This document shows positions 53,958-63,072 of a stretch of DNA of 64,000 nt, piece by piece. Under the pieces are notes generated by a model. The model had not been told where the DNA came from. It made no database searches and worked only from the letters and a program-made list of their open reading frames with translations. Position numbers and translations under genes: made by a program. The DNA lies in NCBI GenBank assembly GCA_947475225.1, contig CANJMQ010000011.1, positions 1-64,000 on the forward strand, given 5' to 3'. Positions within the stretch are counted from its first letter, which is position 1. Each line of letters opens with the position of its first letter. The stretch comes from Bradyrhizobiaceae bacterium. Lineage in GTDB: Bacteria; Pseudomonadota; Alphaproteobacteria; Rhizobiales; Aestuariivirgaceae.

Positions 53958-55085
53958 ATGAGAGGTTTCGTTTACTTGCTGGTGGGCATCGCCGCCGTAG
54001 CGGCGGCCGCGTTCGGCGTCCGGCATTATGGCATCGACGTCGCGGCGCTCACCGGGCTCGGCGGACCGGTAAAGACCCAGGCATCAGGCGGCGACGCGGC
54101 CAAGGGCCAGGCGGGCGGGCGCCCCAATCGCGGACCCGCAGCCGTTGAGACAGCAAAGAGCGGCTCGGCAAAGTTGAGTGACGACGTTTCGGCGATCGGC
54201 ACGCTGCTGTCCGATGAAAGCGTCGCCATCGCCCCTGAAACCAGCGGGCGGGTGGCCAGCATCACCTTTGCAGATGGCTCCACGGTCGAGAAGGGCGCGG
54301 CCCTGTTCCAGTTCGACTCCGACCTGGCCCGGTCCGACCTCGCCGAGGCCAAGGCGCGGCTGCAACTGGCCGAGGCGAGCTTTGCGCGCAACCAGAAGCT
54401 CCGGCAGTCCGGCAACGTGGCGCAGAGCGCCTATGACGAGGCGCTGTCGGCGCGCGACGTGGCGCGGGCCACCGTCGAGGCATCGCAAGTGCGGCTCGAC
54501 AAGCTCACCATCTCAGCGCCCTTTTCCGGTACGCTCGGCTTTCGCACCGTGTCCGAGGGAGCCTATGTGACGGCCGGAACGGCGCTTGTTCAGCTCGACA
54601 AGACCGACCGGCTGCAGGTGAGCTTTTCCGTGCCCGAGCTCCAGGAGCAGGTCGTGCAGGCGGCGAAAGCCGTCAGTTTCACGGTCGACGCCTTGCCCGG
54701 TCAGACGTTCACGGCGGAGATTTCCGCACTCAACCCGGTAATCAACGTCAACGGGCGGGCACTTCAGGTGCGCGCGCTGTTCAACAACGCCCAAGGCAAG
54801 CTCCGGCCGGGGCTGCTCGTGCGCGTCACCGTCAAGGGGCCGGAGCGCATGGGCGTGCTGGTGCCGGAGTCCGCCATCGTGCAGCGCGCCGGCGGGGCCG
54901 TGGTCTTTACCATTGCGGACGGCAAGGTTTCCGAAGTGAAGGTGAAGCTCGGCAAGCGCCTCGATGGCAAGGTCGAGGTGGTGGACGGTCTCAGGGACGG
55001 TGACACGGTGGTGACCGCCGGCAACGCCCAGCTCTCCAGCGGCGCCAAGGTCGAGGTGGTGCCGCCCGCCGCGACGGCCGAGTAA
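53958..55085 (+). CDS. RND efflux periplasmic adaptor subunit (membrane fusion protein)
   Basis: A 375-residue HlyD/AcrA-like protein. It has an N-terminal membrane anchor (YLLVGIAAVAAAAFGV), a disordered Gly/Ala linker, the lipoyl half-motif SVAIAPETSGRVASI, a coiled-coil hairpin (about 130-200), and a beta-barrel region. It has no lipobox cysteine. The ATG at 53958 is chosen because it gives the anchor directly. It pairs with the permease 5 bases downstream; no outer-membrane factor gene is nearby, so TolC is probably supplied from elsewhere. Confidence 0.9.
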   Translation: MRGFVYLLVGIAAVAAAAFGVRHYGIDVAALTGLGGPVKTQASGGDAAKGQAGGRPNRGPAAVETAKSGSAKLSDDVSAIGTLLSDESVAIAPETSGRVASITFADGSTVEKGAALFQFDSDLARSDLAEAKARLQLAEASFARNQKLRQSGNVAQSAYDEALSARDVARATVEASQVRLDKLTISAPFSGTLGFRTVSEGAYVTAGTALVQLDKTDRLQVSFSVPELQEQVVQAAKAVSFTVDALPGQTFTAEISALNPVINVNGRALQVRALFNNAQGKLRPGLLVRVTVKGPERMGVLVPESAIVQRAGGAVVFTIADGKVSEVKVKLGKRLDGKVEVVDGLRDGDTVVTAGNAQLSSGAKVEVVPPAATAE

Positions 55086-55090
55086 TCCCC

Positions 55091-58000
55091 ATGGGGTTCA
55101 CCGAACTCTGCATCCGGCGCCCGGTCTTCGCCACCGTGCTGAGCCTCGTGCTGCTGCTGGCCGGGCTGATGTCCTTCTCACGGCTCACGGTGCGGGAATA
55201 TCCCAAGATCGACCAGCCACAGGTCTCGGTCCAGACGGACTATCCCGGCGCTTCCGCCGAGGTCGTCGAGTCTCAGGTGACCCAGGTTCTGGAAGGCTCG
55301 CTCGCCGGCATCGAGGGCATCGACACGCTCGAATCAACCTCACGCGCCGAGCAGAGCCGCATCACCGTCACCTTCCGCTCGAGCGTCAACATCGACGCCG
55401 CAACGAGCGACGTGCGCGACCGGGTGAGCCGCGTCAGGCGGCAGCTTCCCGGCGAGATCAGCGAGCCCAACATCGCCAAGGTCGAGGCCGACGCGCAGCC
55501 GATCATGTATCTCGTGATGCAGTCGGACAGCATGGATGCCGCGGCCTTGACCGACTATGTCGACCGCAACATCGTCAACCGCTTCAAGAACCTCGACGGC
55601 GTGGCCGATGCGGCGATCAACGGGGCGCGCATCTATGCGATGCGGGTGTGGATCGACCCCGCGCGGCTTGCCGGGCAGGCCCTGACCGTGCAGGACGTCG
55701 AGACCGCCATCCGCAGCCAGAACGTCGAGATCCCGGCAGGCCGCATCGAGAGCCGCGACCGCGAATTCACGGTGTTGTCCCGGACGTCGCTGGGAACGGC
55801 AGAGGAATTCGCCAGCATCGTGCTGAAGCAGGCAGGCGGGCTGCAAGTGCGGCTGGGTGACGTGGCGCGCGTCGAACTCGGCACGGCGGATGTGCGCCGC
55901 GAGAGCCGCTACAATGGCGCCACGGCCATCTCCATCGGCATCGTCAAGACGGCGGTGGCCAACCCGCTTGACGTGGCACGCGAGGTGAAGGCGCTGCTGC
56001 CGCGGCTGAATTCGGAACTGCCCAAGGGCACCTCGATCTCCATCGGCTTCGACTCGACGGTGTTCATCGACCGCTCGATCCAGAACGTCTTCCACACCAT
56101 TCTCGAGGCCATTGGCCTCGTGCTGCTGATCATCCTGTTCTTCCTGCATTCCTTCCGCGCGGCGCTGATTCCCATCGTGACGATCCCGGTGTCGCTCGTC
56201 GCCACCTTCGCCATCATGTATGCCACGGGCCTCACCGTGAACACGCTGACCCTGCTCGCCATGGTGCTGGCCATCGGCCTTGTGGTCGATGACGCCATCG
56301 TGGTGCTCGAGAACATCTACCGGCACATCGAGGAGGGCATGAAGCCCTTCGATGCAGCCATCAAGGGCGCGCGCGAGATCGGCTTCGCGGTCGTCGCCAT
56401 GACGCTGACGCTGGCCGCCGTCTATGCGCCGATCGCCTTCACGCCCGGACGCACCGGGCGACTGTTCCTTGAATTTGCTGTGACGCTGGCGGGGGCCGTC
56501 ATCGTCTCGGGCTTCGTGGCCCTCACGCTGACGCCGATGATGTGCTCGAAGCTGCTCAAGCATTCCGAGCGCCGCAACATCTTCGCGCGGATCATCGAAG
56601 GGTTGCTCGACGGGCTCGAGCGTGGCTATCGCGGTGCGCTGTCGCTGGCGCTGACGCTGCGCTGGCTGGTGCTGTTGCTGGCGCTGGGCGTGGGCATTGC
56701 CGGCGGCTGGCTGTTCACGCAGATGAAGTCCGAGCTTTCGCCCACCGAGGATCGCGGAACCATCATCATCAACGCCAGCGCGCCGGAGGGCGCGAGCTTC
56801 GCTTACACCAGCCGCTATGCCTCGCAGGCGGAGGAGCTGCTGGCGCAGGTGCCGGAGCTGCAATCCTACCTGATGATCGTCGGGCCGGGGGACGTCACGC
56901 AGTTCCTGTCCTTCGCGCGCCTCAAGGACTGGTCGGAGCGCCATGTCTCGCAGCAGCAGATCGTGCAGGGCCTGTCACCCAAGCTGCGCAAGATCGCCGG
57001 CGTGCAGGCCTTCGCGACGAACCCCGCATCGCTCGGCGTGCGCGGCTTCGGCAAGCCCTTCCAGTTCGTGATCCAGTCGTCGGCCTCCTATGCCGAATTG
57101 AACACGCTGGCGCAGAAGCTGGTTGAGAAGCTGAAGGACAATCCGGGCCTTGCCGATCTCGACACCGACATGCGCCTCAACAAGCCGGAGGTCGACGTCG
57201 AGATTGACCGCAGCCGCGTGGCCGACCTGGGGCTCGACATCGCGGTGATCGGGCGCACCCTGGAAACACTGCTGGGCGGGCGCAACGTGACGACCTTCCA
57301 GATCGGCTCGCAGCAATATGACGTGACGGTGGCGCTGCCTGCAGCCCAGCGCACCTCGCCCGAGACGCTGGCCAACATCTTCGTCAAGGGCAAGAACGGC
57401 GAGATGGTGCAGCTGTCCAACATCGTGACGGCCAAGGTGGGTGTGGCCCCGCGTGACCTGCGCCGCTTCAACCAGCTGCGCGCCATCACGATCCAGGCCA
57501 ACCTCGCGCCAGGTTACACCCTGGGCGAGGCGATCAAGGACGTGCAGCTGGCCGCCTCCGAGGTTCTGCCCCCCGGCACGCTGACGGACCTCACGGGACA
57601 GGCGCGCGAATATCGCGATGCAAGCTCCAACCTCTTCCTCGTCTTCGCGCTGGCGCTGGCCTTCATCTATCTCGTGCTGTCGGCACAGTTCGAGAGCTTC
57701 CGCGATCCCATCATGATCATGGTCTCGGTGCCGCTGTCGATGACGGGCGCACTCGGCGCACTCTATCTCACCGGCGGCACGCTGAATGTCTATTCGCAGA
57801 TCGGACTCGTGACCCTTATCGGCCTCATCACCAAGCACGGCATCCTGATCGTCGACTTTGCCAACAAGCTGCAGCTTGAAGGGACGGAGCATCGTACGGC
57901 GATCATCGAGGCGGCGCGGCTCCGCCTCAGGCCCATCCTGATGACCACGGCGGCGATGATCCTCGGCGCCATTCCACTGGCCCTGGCGACGGGTGCGGGG

Positions 58001-58159
58001 GCGGAAAGCCGCCAGCAGATCGGCTGGGTGATCGTCGGCGGCATGAGCCTCGGCACGTTGCTCACGCTGTTCGTGGTGCCGTGTGTCTATGCGGTGATGG
58101 GCTGGCGGCCGAAGAAGGACGCGGCACAGCAGGCTGGCACGCCGCTCGCAGCTGAGTAG
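55091..58159 (+). CDS. RND multidrug efflux permease
   Basis: A 1022-residue inner-membrane pump of the AcrB/HAE1 class. It begins with a TM helix (VFATVLSLVLLLAGLMSFSR) and has two large periplasmic loops and 12 TM helices. The proton-relay double Asp in TM4 is in AIGLVVDDAIVVLENI, and the second half has LIGLITKHGILIVDFAN. The substrate cannot be read. No regulator gene is adjacent. Confidence 0.93.
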   Translation: MGFTELCIRRPVFATVLSLVLLLAGLMSFSRLTVREYPKIDQPQVSVQTDYPGASAEVVESQVTQVLEGSLAGIEGIDTLESTSRAEQSRITVTFRSSVNIDAATSDVRDRVSRVRRQLPGEISEPNIAKVEADAQPIMYLVMQSDSMDAAALTDYVDRNIVNRFKNLDGVADAAINGARIYAMRVWIDPARLAGQALTVQDVETAIRSQNVEIPAGRIESRDREFTVLSRTSLGTAEEFASIVLKQAGGLQVRLGDVARVELGTADVRRESRYNGATAISIGIVKTAVANPLDVAREVKALLPRLNSELPKGTSISIGFDSTVFIDRSIQNVFHTILEAIGLVLLIILFFLHSFRAALIPIVTIPVSLVATFAIMYATGLTVNTLTLLAMVLAIGLVVDDAIVVLENIYRHIEEGMKPFDAAIKGAREIGFAVVAMTLTLAAVYAPIAFTPGRTGRLFLEFAVTLAGAVIVSGFVALTLTPMMCSKLLKHSERRNIFARIIEGLLDGLERGYRGALSLALTLRWLVLLLALGVGIAGGWLFTQMKSELSPTEDRGTIIINASAPEGASFAYTSRYASQAEELLAQVPELQSYLMIVGPGDVTQFLSFARLKDWSERHVSQQQIVQGLSPKLRKIAGVQAFATNPASLGVRGFGKPFQFVIQSSASYAELNTLAQKLVEKLKDNPGLADLDTDMRLNKPEVDVEIDRSRVADLGLDIAVIGRTLETLLGGRNVTTFQIGSQQYDVTVALPAAQRTSPETLANIFVKGKNGEMVQLSNIVTAKVGVAPRDLRRFNQLRAITIQANLAPGYTLGEAIKDVQLAASEVLPPGTLTDLTGQAREYRDASSNLFLVFALALAFIYLVLSAQFESFRDPIMIMVSVPLSMTGALGALYLTGGTLNVYSQIGLVTLIGLITKHGILIVDFANKLQLEGTEHRTAIIEAARLRLRPILMTTAAMILGAIPLALATGAGAESRQQIGWVIVGGMSLGTLLTLFVVPCVYAVMGWRPKKDAAQQAGTPLAAE

Positions 58160-58165
58160 CAGTTG

Positions 58166-58299
58166 CTTCTCCCGTCCGAAGGATGGGAAAAGGTGGCCGA
58201 CAGGCCGGATGAGGGCTGGTACAACAACGGGACTCGCGGAGAGAGGCCCTCATCCCCCCCTTCGAAGACCTTCTCCCATTGCGGCGCAACGGGAGAAGG
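58166..58299. repeat. Compound palindromic repeat downstream of the RND genes
   Basis: The first hairpin is CTTCTCCC/GGGAAAAG at 58166-58191. Outer arms GGATGAGGG (58207-58215) and CCCTCATCC (58247-58255) follow, and last a hairpin CCTTCTCCC/GGGAGAAGG (58269-58299) around ATTGCGGCGCAAC. It is the most complete copy of the CTTCTCCC family, a type I associate with Rhizobiales genomes. It sits between converging genes. Confidence 0.7.
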
Positions 58300-58309
58300 G
58301 GCTGGCACT

Positions 58310-58498
58310 TCACCCCTCGCGGTTCTCACCCTCGTCGGGCTCGTCCTCCTCAACCGGAATTGCATAGTTGCCGCCGAACCAGCGGTTCAGGTCGATCTGG
58401 GCGCAGCGCGATGAGCAGAAGGGATGGTACTTCTGCAGCGATGTCTTCTGGCAGATGGGGCAGGGACGCTTCGGGCGAAGCCGCACCGGCTCGGTCAT
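58310..58498 (-). CDS. yacG: DNA gyrase inhibitor YacG (zinc-finger protein)
   Basis: A 62-residue protein with the Zn pattern CPICQ (CxxC) followed by FCSSRCAQIDL (CxxxC), then WFGGNYAIP. E. coli YacG binds GyrB and inhibits gyrase. It follows maf by 1 base; infA-maf-yacG is a conserved order. The Glu/Asp-rich tail is normal for the family. Confidence 0.92.
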   Translation of the reverse strand: MTEPVRLRPKRPCPICQKTSLQKYHPFCSSRCAQIDLNRWFGGNYAIPVEEDEPDEGENREG

Positions 58499-58499
58499 C

Positions 58500-59114
58500 T
58501 CAGACCTCCGATTGTGGCGCCGTCATCCAGCTGTGGAACACCGGGTAGCCGGCTCCTTCGAGGAGACTGACCGTCTCATAGAGTGGCAGGCCCACCACGG
58601 CAGAATGGGATCCGCTGAGCAGACGCACGAAGGCCTCGGCGCGACCCTGGATGGCATAGCCACCGGCCTTGCCGCGCCACTCGTTGGACGCCATGTAGCT
58701 GTCCACGTCCTCGCGTGACAGGCGCTTGAAACGCACCTTGGTCTCGACACAGCGCGTCGATATCTTGTTGCCTGGGGCGATGAGGCAGACGGTGGAATAA
58801 ACCCAGTGCGAGCGGCCCGAGAGCAGCGACAGGCAGTCGCGCGCCTCGTCCAGCGTCTCGGCCTTGGGCAGGATGCGGCGGCCGAGGCCGACGACCGTGT
58901 CCGCCCCCAGCACGAAGGTGTTGTGGCCCAACTCCTTCACCAGCGGCATCTCGAGGGCGCGCTGGGCCTTCTCCCGCGCGAGGCGGATCGACAGCGCGCG
59001 TGGCGTCTCGCGCTTGTGGGGAAGTTCGTCGATGTCAGAGGGGTTGAGGAGGTCGGGCGTCAGACCGACACGCTCCAGCAACTGCAGCCGGCGCGGCGAG
59101 GCGCTCGCCAGCAC
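58500..59114 (-). CDS. maf: Maf family nucleoside triphosphate pyrophosphatase
   Basis: A 204-residue house-cleaning enzyme with the N-terminal LASASPRRLQLLERVGL, the catalytic VLGADTVVGLG and the conserved SGRSHWVYSTV and YAIQGRAEAFV blocks. It hydrolyses non-canonical or selected NTPs to NMPs. GTG at 59114 is the only standard start in frame; most homologues have a few more residues (KLVLASASP), so CTG at 59117 is an alternative. It is downstream of infA. Confidence 0.92.
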   Translation of the reverse strand: MLASASPRRLQLLERVGLTPDLLNPSDIDELPHKRETPRALSIRLAREKAQRALEMPLVKELGHNTFVLGADTVVGLGRRILPKAETLDEARDCLSLLSGRSHWVYSTVCLIAPGNKISTRCVETKVRFKRLSREDVDSYMASNEWRGKAGGYAIQGRAEAFVRLLSGSHSAVVGLPLYETVSLLEGAGYPVFHSWMTAPQSEV

Positions 59115-59145
59115 CAGCTTGACGGGGGCCTGCGCGCCCTTGGCT

Positions 59146-59364
59146 TTACTTGAAGCGATAATTGATGCGGCCCTTCGTCAGGTCATAGGGCGTCATCTCG
59201 ACCATCACGCGGTCGCCGGCCAGCACGCGAATGCGGTTCTTGCGCATCTTGCCGGCAGTGTGGGCGATGATCTCGTGATTGTTGTCGAGCTTCACGCGGA
59301 ACGTCGCGTTGGGAAGAAGTTCGGTCACGGTACCTTCGAATTCGAGCAGTTCTTCCTTGGCCAT
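59146..59364 (-). CDS. infA: Translation initiation factor IF-1
   Basis: A 72-residue OB-fold protein beginning [20 protein letters not shown] and ending KGRINYRFK, full length for IF-1. It occupies the ribosomal A site during initiation. It is the first gene of infA-maf-yacG; the upstream gap of about 78 bases to the AEC transporter should contain the promoter. Confidence 0.97.
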   Translation of the reverse strand: MAKEELLEFEGTVTELLPNATFRVKLDNNHEIIAHTAGKMRKNRIRVLAGDRVMVEMTPYDLTKGRINYRFK

Positions 59365-59442
59365 GTGGCTCCTTGGGTAGTGGGGTTCAGAAATTCGCGC
59401 GGAAAATGGACCTGTTCACCCGTAAAATCAAGCCTGACGGGC

Positions 59443-60390
59443 CTAAATCGCACCTGTGTCCATGAGATAGAGCAGAACCGAGGCGCTGACCGCCGCCAAT
59501 GCCGTTCCCAGTGCTATGGCGCCTGAAACCGCCGCGGTCGCCTCGTTGTTACGCTGCGAGAACAGAAAGGCGTTGGCTCCCGTCGGCATGGCGGCGAACA
59601 GCACCGCCACATGGCCCCACAGCGGCGGGATCGACACCACGTAGTGCACCAGCAGGAAGACGAGAACGGGCATCAGCACCATCTTGAGGCCGATCAGCGT
59701 GAACATGCCGCTCCACGACCCCTTCAGGGAATAGCCCGCCAGCGAGACGCCCAGTGCAAACAGTGCTGTGGGAACGGAGGCATCCGCCAGCATGCCGAGC
59801 ATCGTGCCGAAGACCGGGTGCAGGCCCCAGCCGGTAAACCGCCACAGGCTGCCGGCAACGAGGCCCAGCACGATGCCATTGGTGGCGAGGTGCTTGAACA
59901 GTTCCTTCGCCGTCCGGCCGATTGAAAATCCCCCCGTGGTCTGGAACAGGGCCCGGTGCAGCATGGCGGTGAACCACAGGATGGGGGCATGGATCGACAG
60001 GATCATGCCGAGCGGAATCGCCACCTGCTGGCCGAAATGCGAAAGCGCGAGCGGCGTGCCGAGGAGCGCCAGGTTGCCGAAGCCTGCCGCCATGGAGGCC
60101 GCCGCCCCGCCCGAGACATTGAGCGAGGGCACAAGGCGCGAGACCAGCCCCGCCGTGATCCAGGTGATGAACAACCCACCGAAGAAGGCGATCCACAGTT
60201 CCCAGGGCGCGCCCTGCTGGGCACCCATGCTGGCCACCGTCTTGAAGAGGAGTGCCGGGATGGCAACATTGAAGACGAAGAGCGAGAGCCCGCGGCCCGC
60301 CGCCGCGTCGAAGACCTTGGCCTTGGTGAAGCCGTAGCCCAGCACGATCATGCCGAAGACCGGCAGTACAGTGGTGAGGATCGCCTCCAC
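59443..60390 (-). CDS. AEC (auxin efflux carrier) family transporter
   Basis: A 315-residue inner-membrane protein with about 10 hydrophobic helices in two halves, a family N terminus (PVFGMIVLGYGFTKAKVF), and the broken-helix motif near FAAMPTGANAFLFSQR in the second half. AEC members transport small organic anions such as malonate or malate, or amino acids. The substrate is unknown. It is on the same strand as leuD but separated from it by a REP palindrome. Confidence 0.87.
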   Translation of the reverse strand: MEAILTTVLPVFGMIVLGYGFTKAKVFDAAAGRGLSLFVFNVAIPALLFKTVASMGAQQGAPWELWIAFFGGLFITWITAGLVSRLVPSLNVSGGAAASMAAGFGNLALLGTPLALSHFGQQVAIPLGMILSIHAPILWFTAMLHRALFQTTGGFSIGRTAKELFKHLATNGIVLGLVAGSLWRFTGWGLHPVFGTMLGMLADASVPTALFALGVSLAGYSLKGSWSGMFTLIGLKMVLMPVLVFLLVHYVVSIPPLWGHVAVLFAAMPTGANAFLFSQRNNEATAAVSGAIALGTALAAVSASVLLYLMDTGAI

Positions 60391-60438
60391 TAGTGCGTCG
60401 TTCGAATGGAACCGGGTGTGCGCGCCCGCACCCCCAAC

Positions 60439-60474
60439 ATTCCGTCATCCCGGCCTTCGCCGGGATGACGGAAT
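60439..60474. repeat. REP-like palindrome between leuD and the AEC transporter gene
   Basis: Perfect 15-base arms, ATTCCGTCATCCCGG and CCGGGATGACGGAAT, surround the loop CCTTCG. This is the strongest hairpin of the GTCAYCCCGGCG family in the window. It lies about 40 bases past the leuD stop, where it could terminate the argC-leuD transcript. Confidence 0.8.
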
Positions 60475-60511
60475 TCTCTTTTGCCCCGACCTTCCACGTT
60501 GCGATGGCTTA

Positions 60512-61117
60512 TCAGAGCCAGGGCTGACTCTGTGCCTGCTTCGTCTCGAAGCTGTCGATGGAAGAGGACTTCTCGAGGCTGAGGCCGATGTCGTCGAGGC
60601 CGTTGAGCAGGCAATGCTTGCGGAACGGGTCGAGGTCGAACTTGATGGTGCCGCCGTCGGGACCGCGGATCTCCTGGTTCGGCAGGTCGATGGTCATGGT
60701 GGCATTGGCGCCGCGCTCGGCATCGTCCATCAGCTTCTTCAGGTCTTCCGGGCTGACCTTGATCGGCAGGATGCCGTTCTTGAAGGAGTTGTTGTAGAAG
60801 ATGTCGGCGAAGGACGTGGAGATGACGCAGCGGATGCCGAAGTCGAGCAGCGCCCAGGGCGCATGCTCACGCGACGAGCCGCAGCCAAAATTGTCGCCCG
60901 CCACCAGGATCTCCGCCTTGCGGTAGGCGGGCTTGTTGAGCACGAAATCCGGCACTTCGACGCCATCCTGGGTGAAGCGCATCTCGAAGAACAGCGACTT
61001 GCCGAGGCCCGTGCGCTTGATGGTCTTCAGGAACTGCTTGGGGATGATCATGTCGGTGTCGATGTTGACGATGTTCAGCGGAGCGGCGACACCGGTGAGC
61101 GTTTCGAACTTCTGCAT
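60512..61117 (-). CDS. leuD: 3-isopropylmalate dehydratase small subunit
   Basis: A 201-residue swivelling-domain subunit with [20 protein letters not shown] at the N terminus and the conserved [17 protein letters not shown]. With LeuC it isomerises 2- and 3-isopropylmalate in leucine synthesis. It is 11 bases downstream of argC, not of leuC, which lies 2 kb away on the same strand. Confidence 0.95.
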   Translation of the reverse strand: MQKFETLTGVAAPLNIVNIDTDMIIPKQFLKTIKRTGLGKSLFFEMRFTQDGVEVPDFVLNKPAYRKAEILVAGDNFGCGSSREHAPWALLDFGIRCVISTSFADIFYNNSFKNGILPIKVSPEDLKKLMDDAERGANATMTIDLPNQEIRGPDGGTIKFDLDPFRKHCLLNGLDDIGLSLEKSSSIDSFETKQAQSQPWL

Positions 61118-61128
61118 AGCGTTGATCC

Positions 61129-62085
61129 TCAGGCAGCTTGTGGGAGGTCGGTGCCGAGGGTTTCCTCCGCGCCGATCATGATGTTGAGATTCTGCACGGC
61201 GGCGCCGGAAGCGCCCTTGCCGAGATTGTCGTAGATGGCCATCAGCAGTACCTGCCCGCGCGCATCGTTGGCGAAGACGTGGAGGCGCATGCGGTTGGTG
61301 TTGTTCAGCGTCTCGGGGGTGATGTGCGCAGCGCGTTCGATGGGCTCGAAATGCGCGACCTCGATGAAGGGCTGGTTGGCATAGGCCAGCGACAGGCAGT
61401 CGCGGATGTCCTGGCCCTTCACCTTCTTCTGGAGAAGCTCCGCAAACACCGGCACGCAGCCCATCATGCCCTGCGCATAGTTGCCGACCGCGGGCTGGAA
61501 GATGGGCGCATGGGCGATCTCGGCATAGACCTGCATCTCGGGCAGGTGCTTGTGAGAGAAGCCGAGGCCATAGGGATAATAGGGAATGGCGGCAGCCCCC
61601 TTCGCCTCATAGTCCTCGATCATTTTCTTGCCGCCGCCCGAATAGCCGGACACGGCGTTGTAGGTGACGGGATAGTCCGCCGACATGATGCCGGCATTCA
61701 CCAGCGGGCGGACCAGCGCGATCAGCCCCTGCGGGTAGCAGCCGGGGTTGGCGACGCGCGTGGCACCGGCAATTTTCTGGCGGTGGAGAGCGGATATCTC
61801 CGGCATGCCATAGGCCCAGCCCTCGGCCACGCGGAAGGCGGTCGAGGCATCGATGACGCGGATCTTTGAGGAGGGCTCGATCATCGCCACGGCGTCCTTC
61901 GCCGCGTCGTCGGGCAGGCAGAGGATGGCGACGTCGACGGAGTTGAGGAGCTCGCGGCGGGCGCTCGGGTCCTTGCGGCGCTCCGGGTCGATCGAAACGA
62001 GCGTCACGTCCGAGCGGTTCTGCAACCGCTCGCGGATCTGGAGTCCGGTGGTTCCGGCCTCGCCATCGATGAAAATGCTGGTCAT
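61129..62085 (-). CDS. argC: N-acetyl-gamma-glutamyl-phosphate reductase, type 2
   Basis: A 318-residue enzyme of arginine synthesis. The NADP fold is [17 protein letters not shown], the active cysteine is in ANPGCYPQG, and the C-terminal half has [10 protein letters not shown]. The short type 2 form is usual in alphaproteobacteria. It precedes leuD by 11 bases, an unusual arginine/leucine pairing. The start at 62085 is an ATG. Confidence 0.94.
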   Translation of the reverse strand: MTSIFIDGEAGTTGLQIRERLQNRSDVTLVSIDPERRKDPSARRELLNSVDVAILCLPDDAAKDAVAMIEPSSKIRVIDASTAFRVAEGWAYGMPEISALHRQKIAGATRVANPGCYPQGLIALVRPLVNAGIMSADYPVTYNAVSGYSGGGKKMIEDYEAKGAAAIPYYPYGLGFSHKHLPEMQVYAEIAHAPIFQPAVGNYAQGMMGCVPVFAELLQKKVKGQDIRDCLSLAYANQPFIEVAHFEPIERAAHITPETLNNTNRMRLHVFANDARGQVLLMAIYDNLGKGASGAAVQNLNIMIGAEETLGTDLPQAA

Positions 62086-62145
62086 GGGCCGTTCCTATAG
62101 AGGGGAAGGGCAGGGGCTGCAACATGGCGCCCGGGTTTCGCCCGA

Positions 62146-62556
62146 CTAGGGGGTGCGGTCCTCGATGGCATACATGTCGTCGTCGGAGAGGCCGAAATGG
62201 TGGCCGATTTCGTGCACCAGCACGTGGGTGACCACGGCGCCCAGGGTTTCCTCGTGTTCCGCCCAATAGTCGAGCATGGCGCGTCGGTAGAGGAAGATCA
62301 TGTTGGGCATGCGCCCGGTTTCCGGGACAGCCCCGTCATGGGCGAGGCCTATACCCTGGAACAGGCCGAGCAGGTCGAAGGGCCCGGCGTCCATGTCGTG
62401 TTGCACCTCTTCCGTGGGGAAGTCGGTGACAGTGATGATCACCTCGCCGCACAGGGTGCGAAAACCGTCGGGGAGACTGCTGAAAGCCGCCGCCGCCAAG
62501 TCTTCGATGTCGCTGATGGAGGGGGCGGAGAGTCCGGCCAGCCGGTGTTCCGCCAT
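62146..62556 (-). CDS. Metallopeptidase family protein (minimal zincin, HExxH)
   Basis: A 136-residue protein whose zinc site is His115-Glu116-His119 in VHEIGHHFGLSDDDM, the pattern of the DUF1025/MMP-like minimal zincins. The conserved LLGLFQGIGL and MPNMIFLYRRAMLDYW blocks match. No signal peptide is seen. Function is not established. It lies 60 bases upstream of argC and 10 bases downstream of a small membrane gene. Confidence 0.85.
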   Translation of the reverse strand: MAEHRLAGLSAPSISDIEDLAAAAFSSLPDGFRTLCGEVIITVTDFPTEEVQHDMDAGPFDLLGLFQGIGLAHDGAVPETGRMPNMIFLYRRAMLDYWAEHEETLGAVVTHVLVHEIGHHFGLSDDDMYAIEDRTP

Positions 62557-62566
62557 GGTGGAGAAA

Positions 62567-62722
62567 TTATTCGCAGCTGCTGGCGCAGCTGGCCGCCGAA
62601 CCGGTCATCGCCTGCACGGTGGTGAGGCCGGCGAGGCCGCCGGTGACGAGCGTCAGAAACACGAGGCCCAGGAAAATGCGGCGCAGGAACTTTGCGTCCG
62701 CCTGAACAGTTGAAGTAGCCAC
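62567..62722 (-). CDS. Hypothetical small single-pass membrane protein (51 aa)
   Basis: The GTG at 62722 is preceded by a GGGGG tract at good spacing. The product begins VATSTVQADAKFLRRIFLG, has one hydrophobic helix (FLGLVFLTLVTGGLAGLTTV), and ends with two Cys (SCASSC). I do not recognise it. Placement 10 bases before the metallopeptidase and the strong hydrophobic segment support a real gene. Confidence 0.5.
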   Translation of the reverse strand: MATSTVQADAKFLRRIFLGLVFLTLVTGGLAGLTTVQAMTGSAASCASSCE

Positions 62723-63020
62723 TTGAAACCCCCACTCGAATATTGGCGCCGCCCTTGACGTTGGCATCACCCTATCGCCACGCCGGTGACATAAGGCTTA
62801 ACGAAAAGTTCAGCAATCGTTAATGATCTGCGTCACACACGTGACAGGATCATTAAGCATCCCCGTTGAATTGCAGTCCCTGCCGGGGTTTTCCCCGTGC
62901 CGGAACGCCTGTTGGATCTAGGCCCTAGCTGAGCCGGCGATTGTTCGCAAATGAACTTTCCCGGCCCGAAATTTTCAATGGCCAATCAAGGACAAGGCCG
63001 GGGTGCCCGTTTGAAACGCC
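62723..63020. other. Intergenic region, no gene seen
   Basis: About 300 bases with lower GC near 62810-62860. The palindrome GTCAC-ACAC-GTGAC sits at about 62832-62845, and a GGGGTTTTCCCC hairpin at about 62886-62897. It presumably holds the promoter of the small membrane gene. No reading frame is convincing. Confidence 0.5.
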
Positions 63021-63049
63021 AACGGCCCCGCGGGTAAAGCGGGGCCGTT
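63021..63049 (-). terminator. Hairpin terminator of leuC
   Basis: Perfect 11-base arms, AACGGCCCCGC (63021-63031) and GCGGGGCCGTT (63039-63049), with a 7-base loop, begin 23 bases past the leuC stop. On the minus strand GGCGTTTCAAACG follows, which is only weakly U-rich. Confidence 0.7.
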
Positions 63050-63072
63050 CAGCAGAATCACCTAGGCGATGT

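Noticed and set aside
55340-56944. 534-codon minus-strand frame opposite the RND permease
   Set aside because: It lacks family resemblance and has the His/Gln/Arg bias of an antisense frame.
58163-58414. Plus-strand frame downstream of the RND permease
   Set aside because: It translates a palindromic repeat and antisense of yacG.
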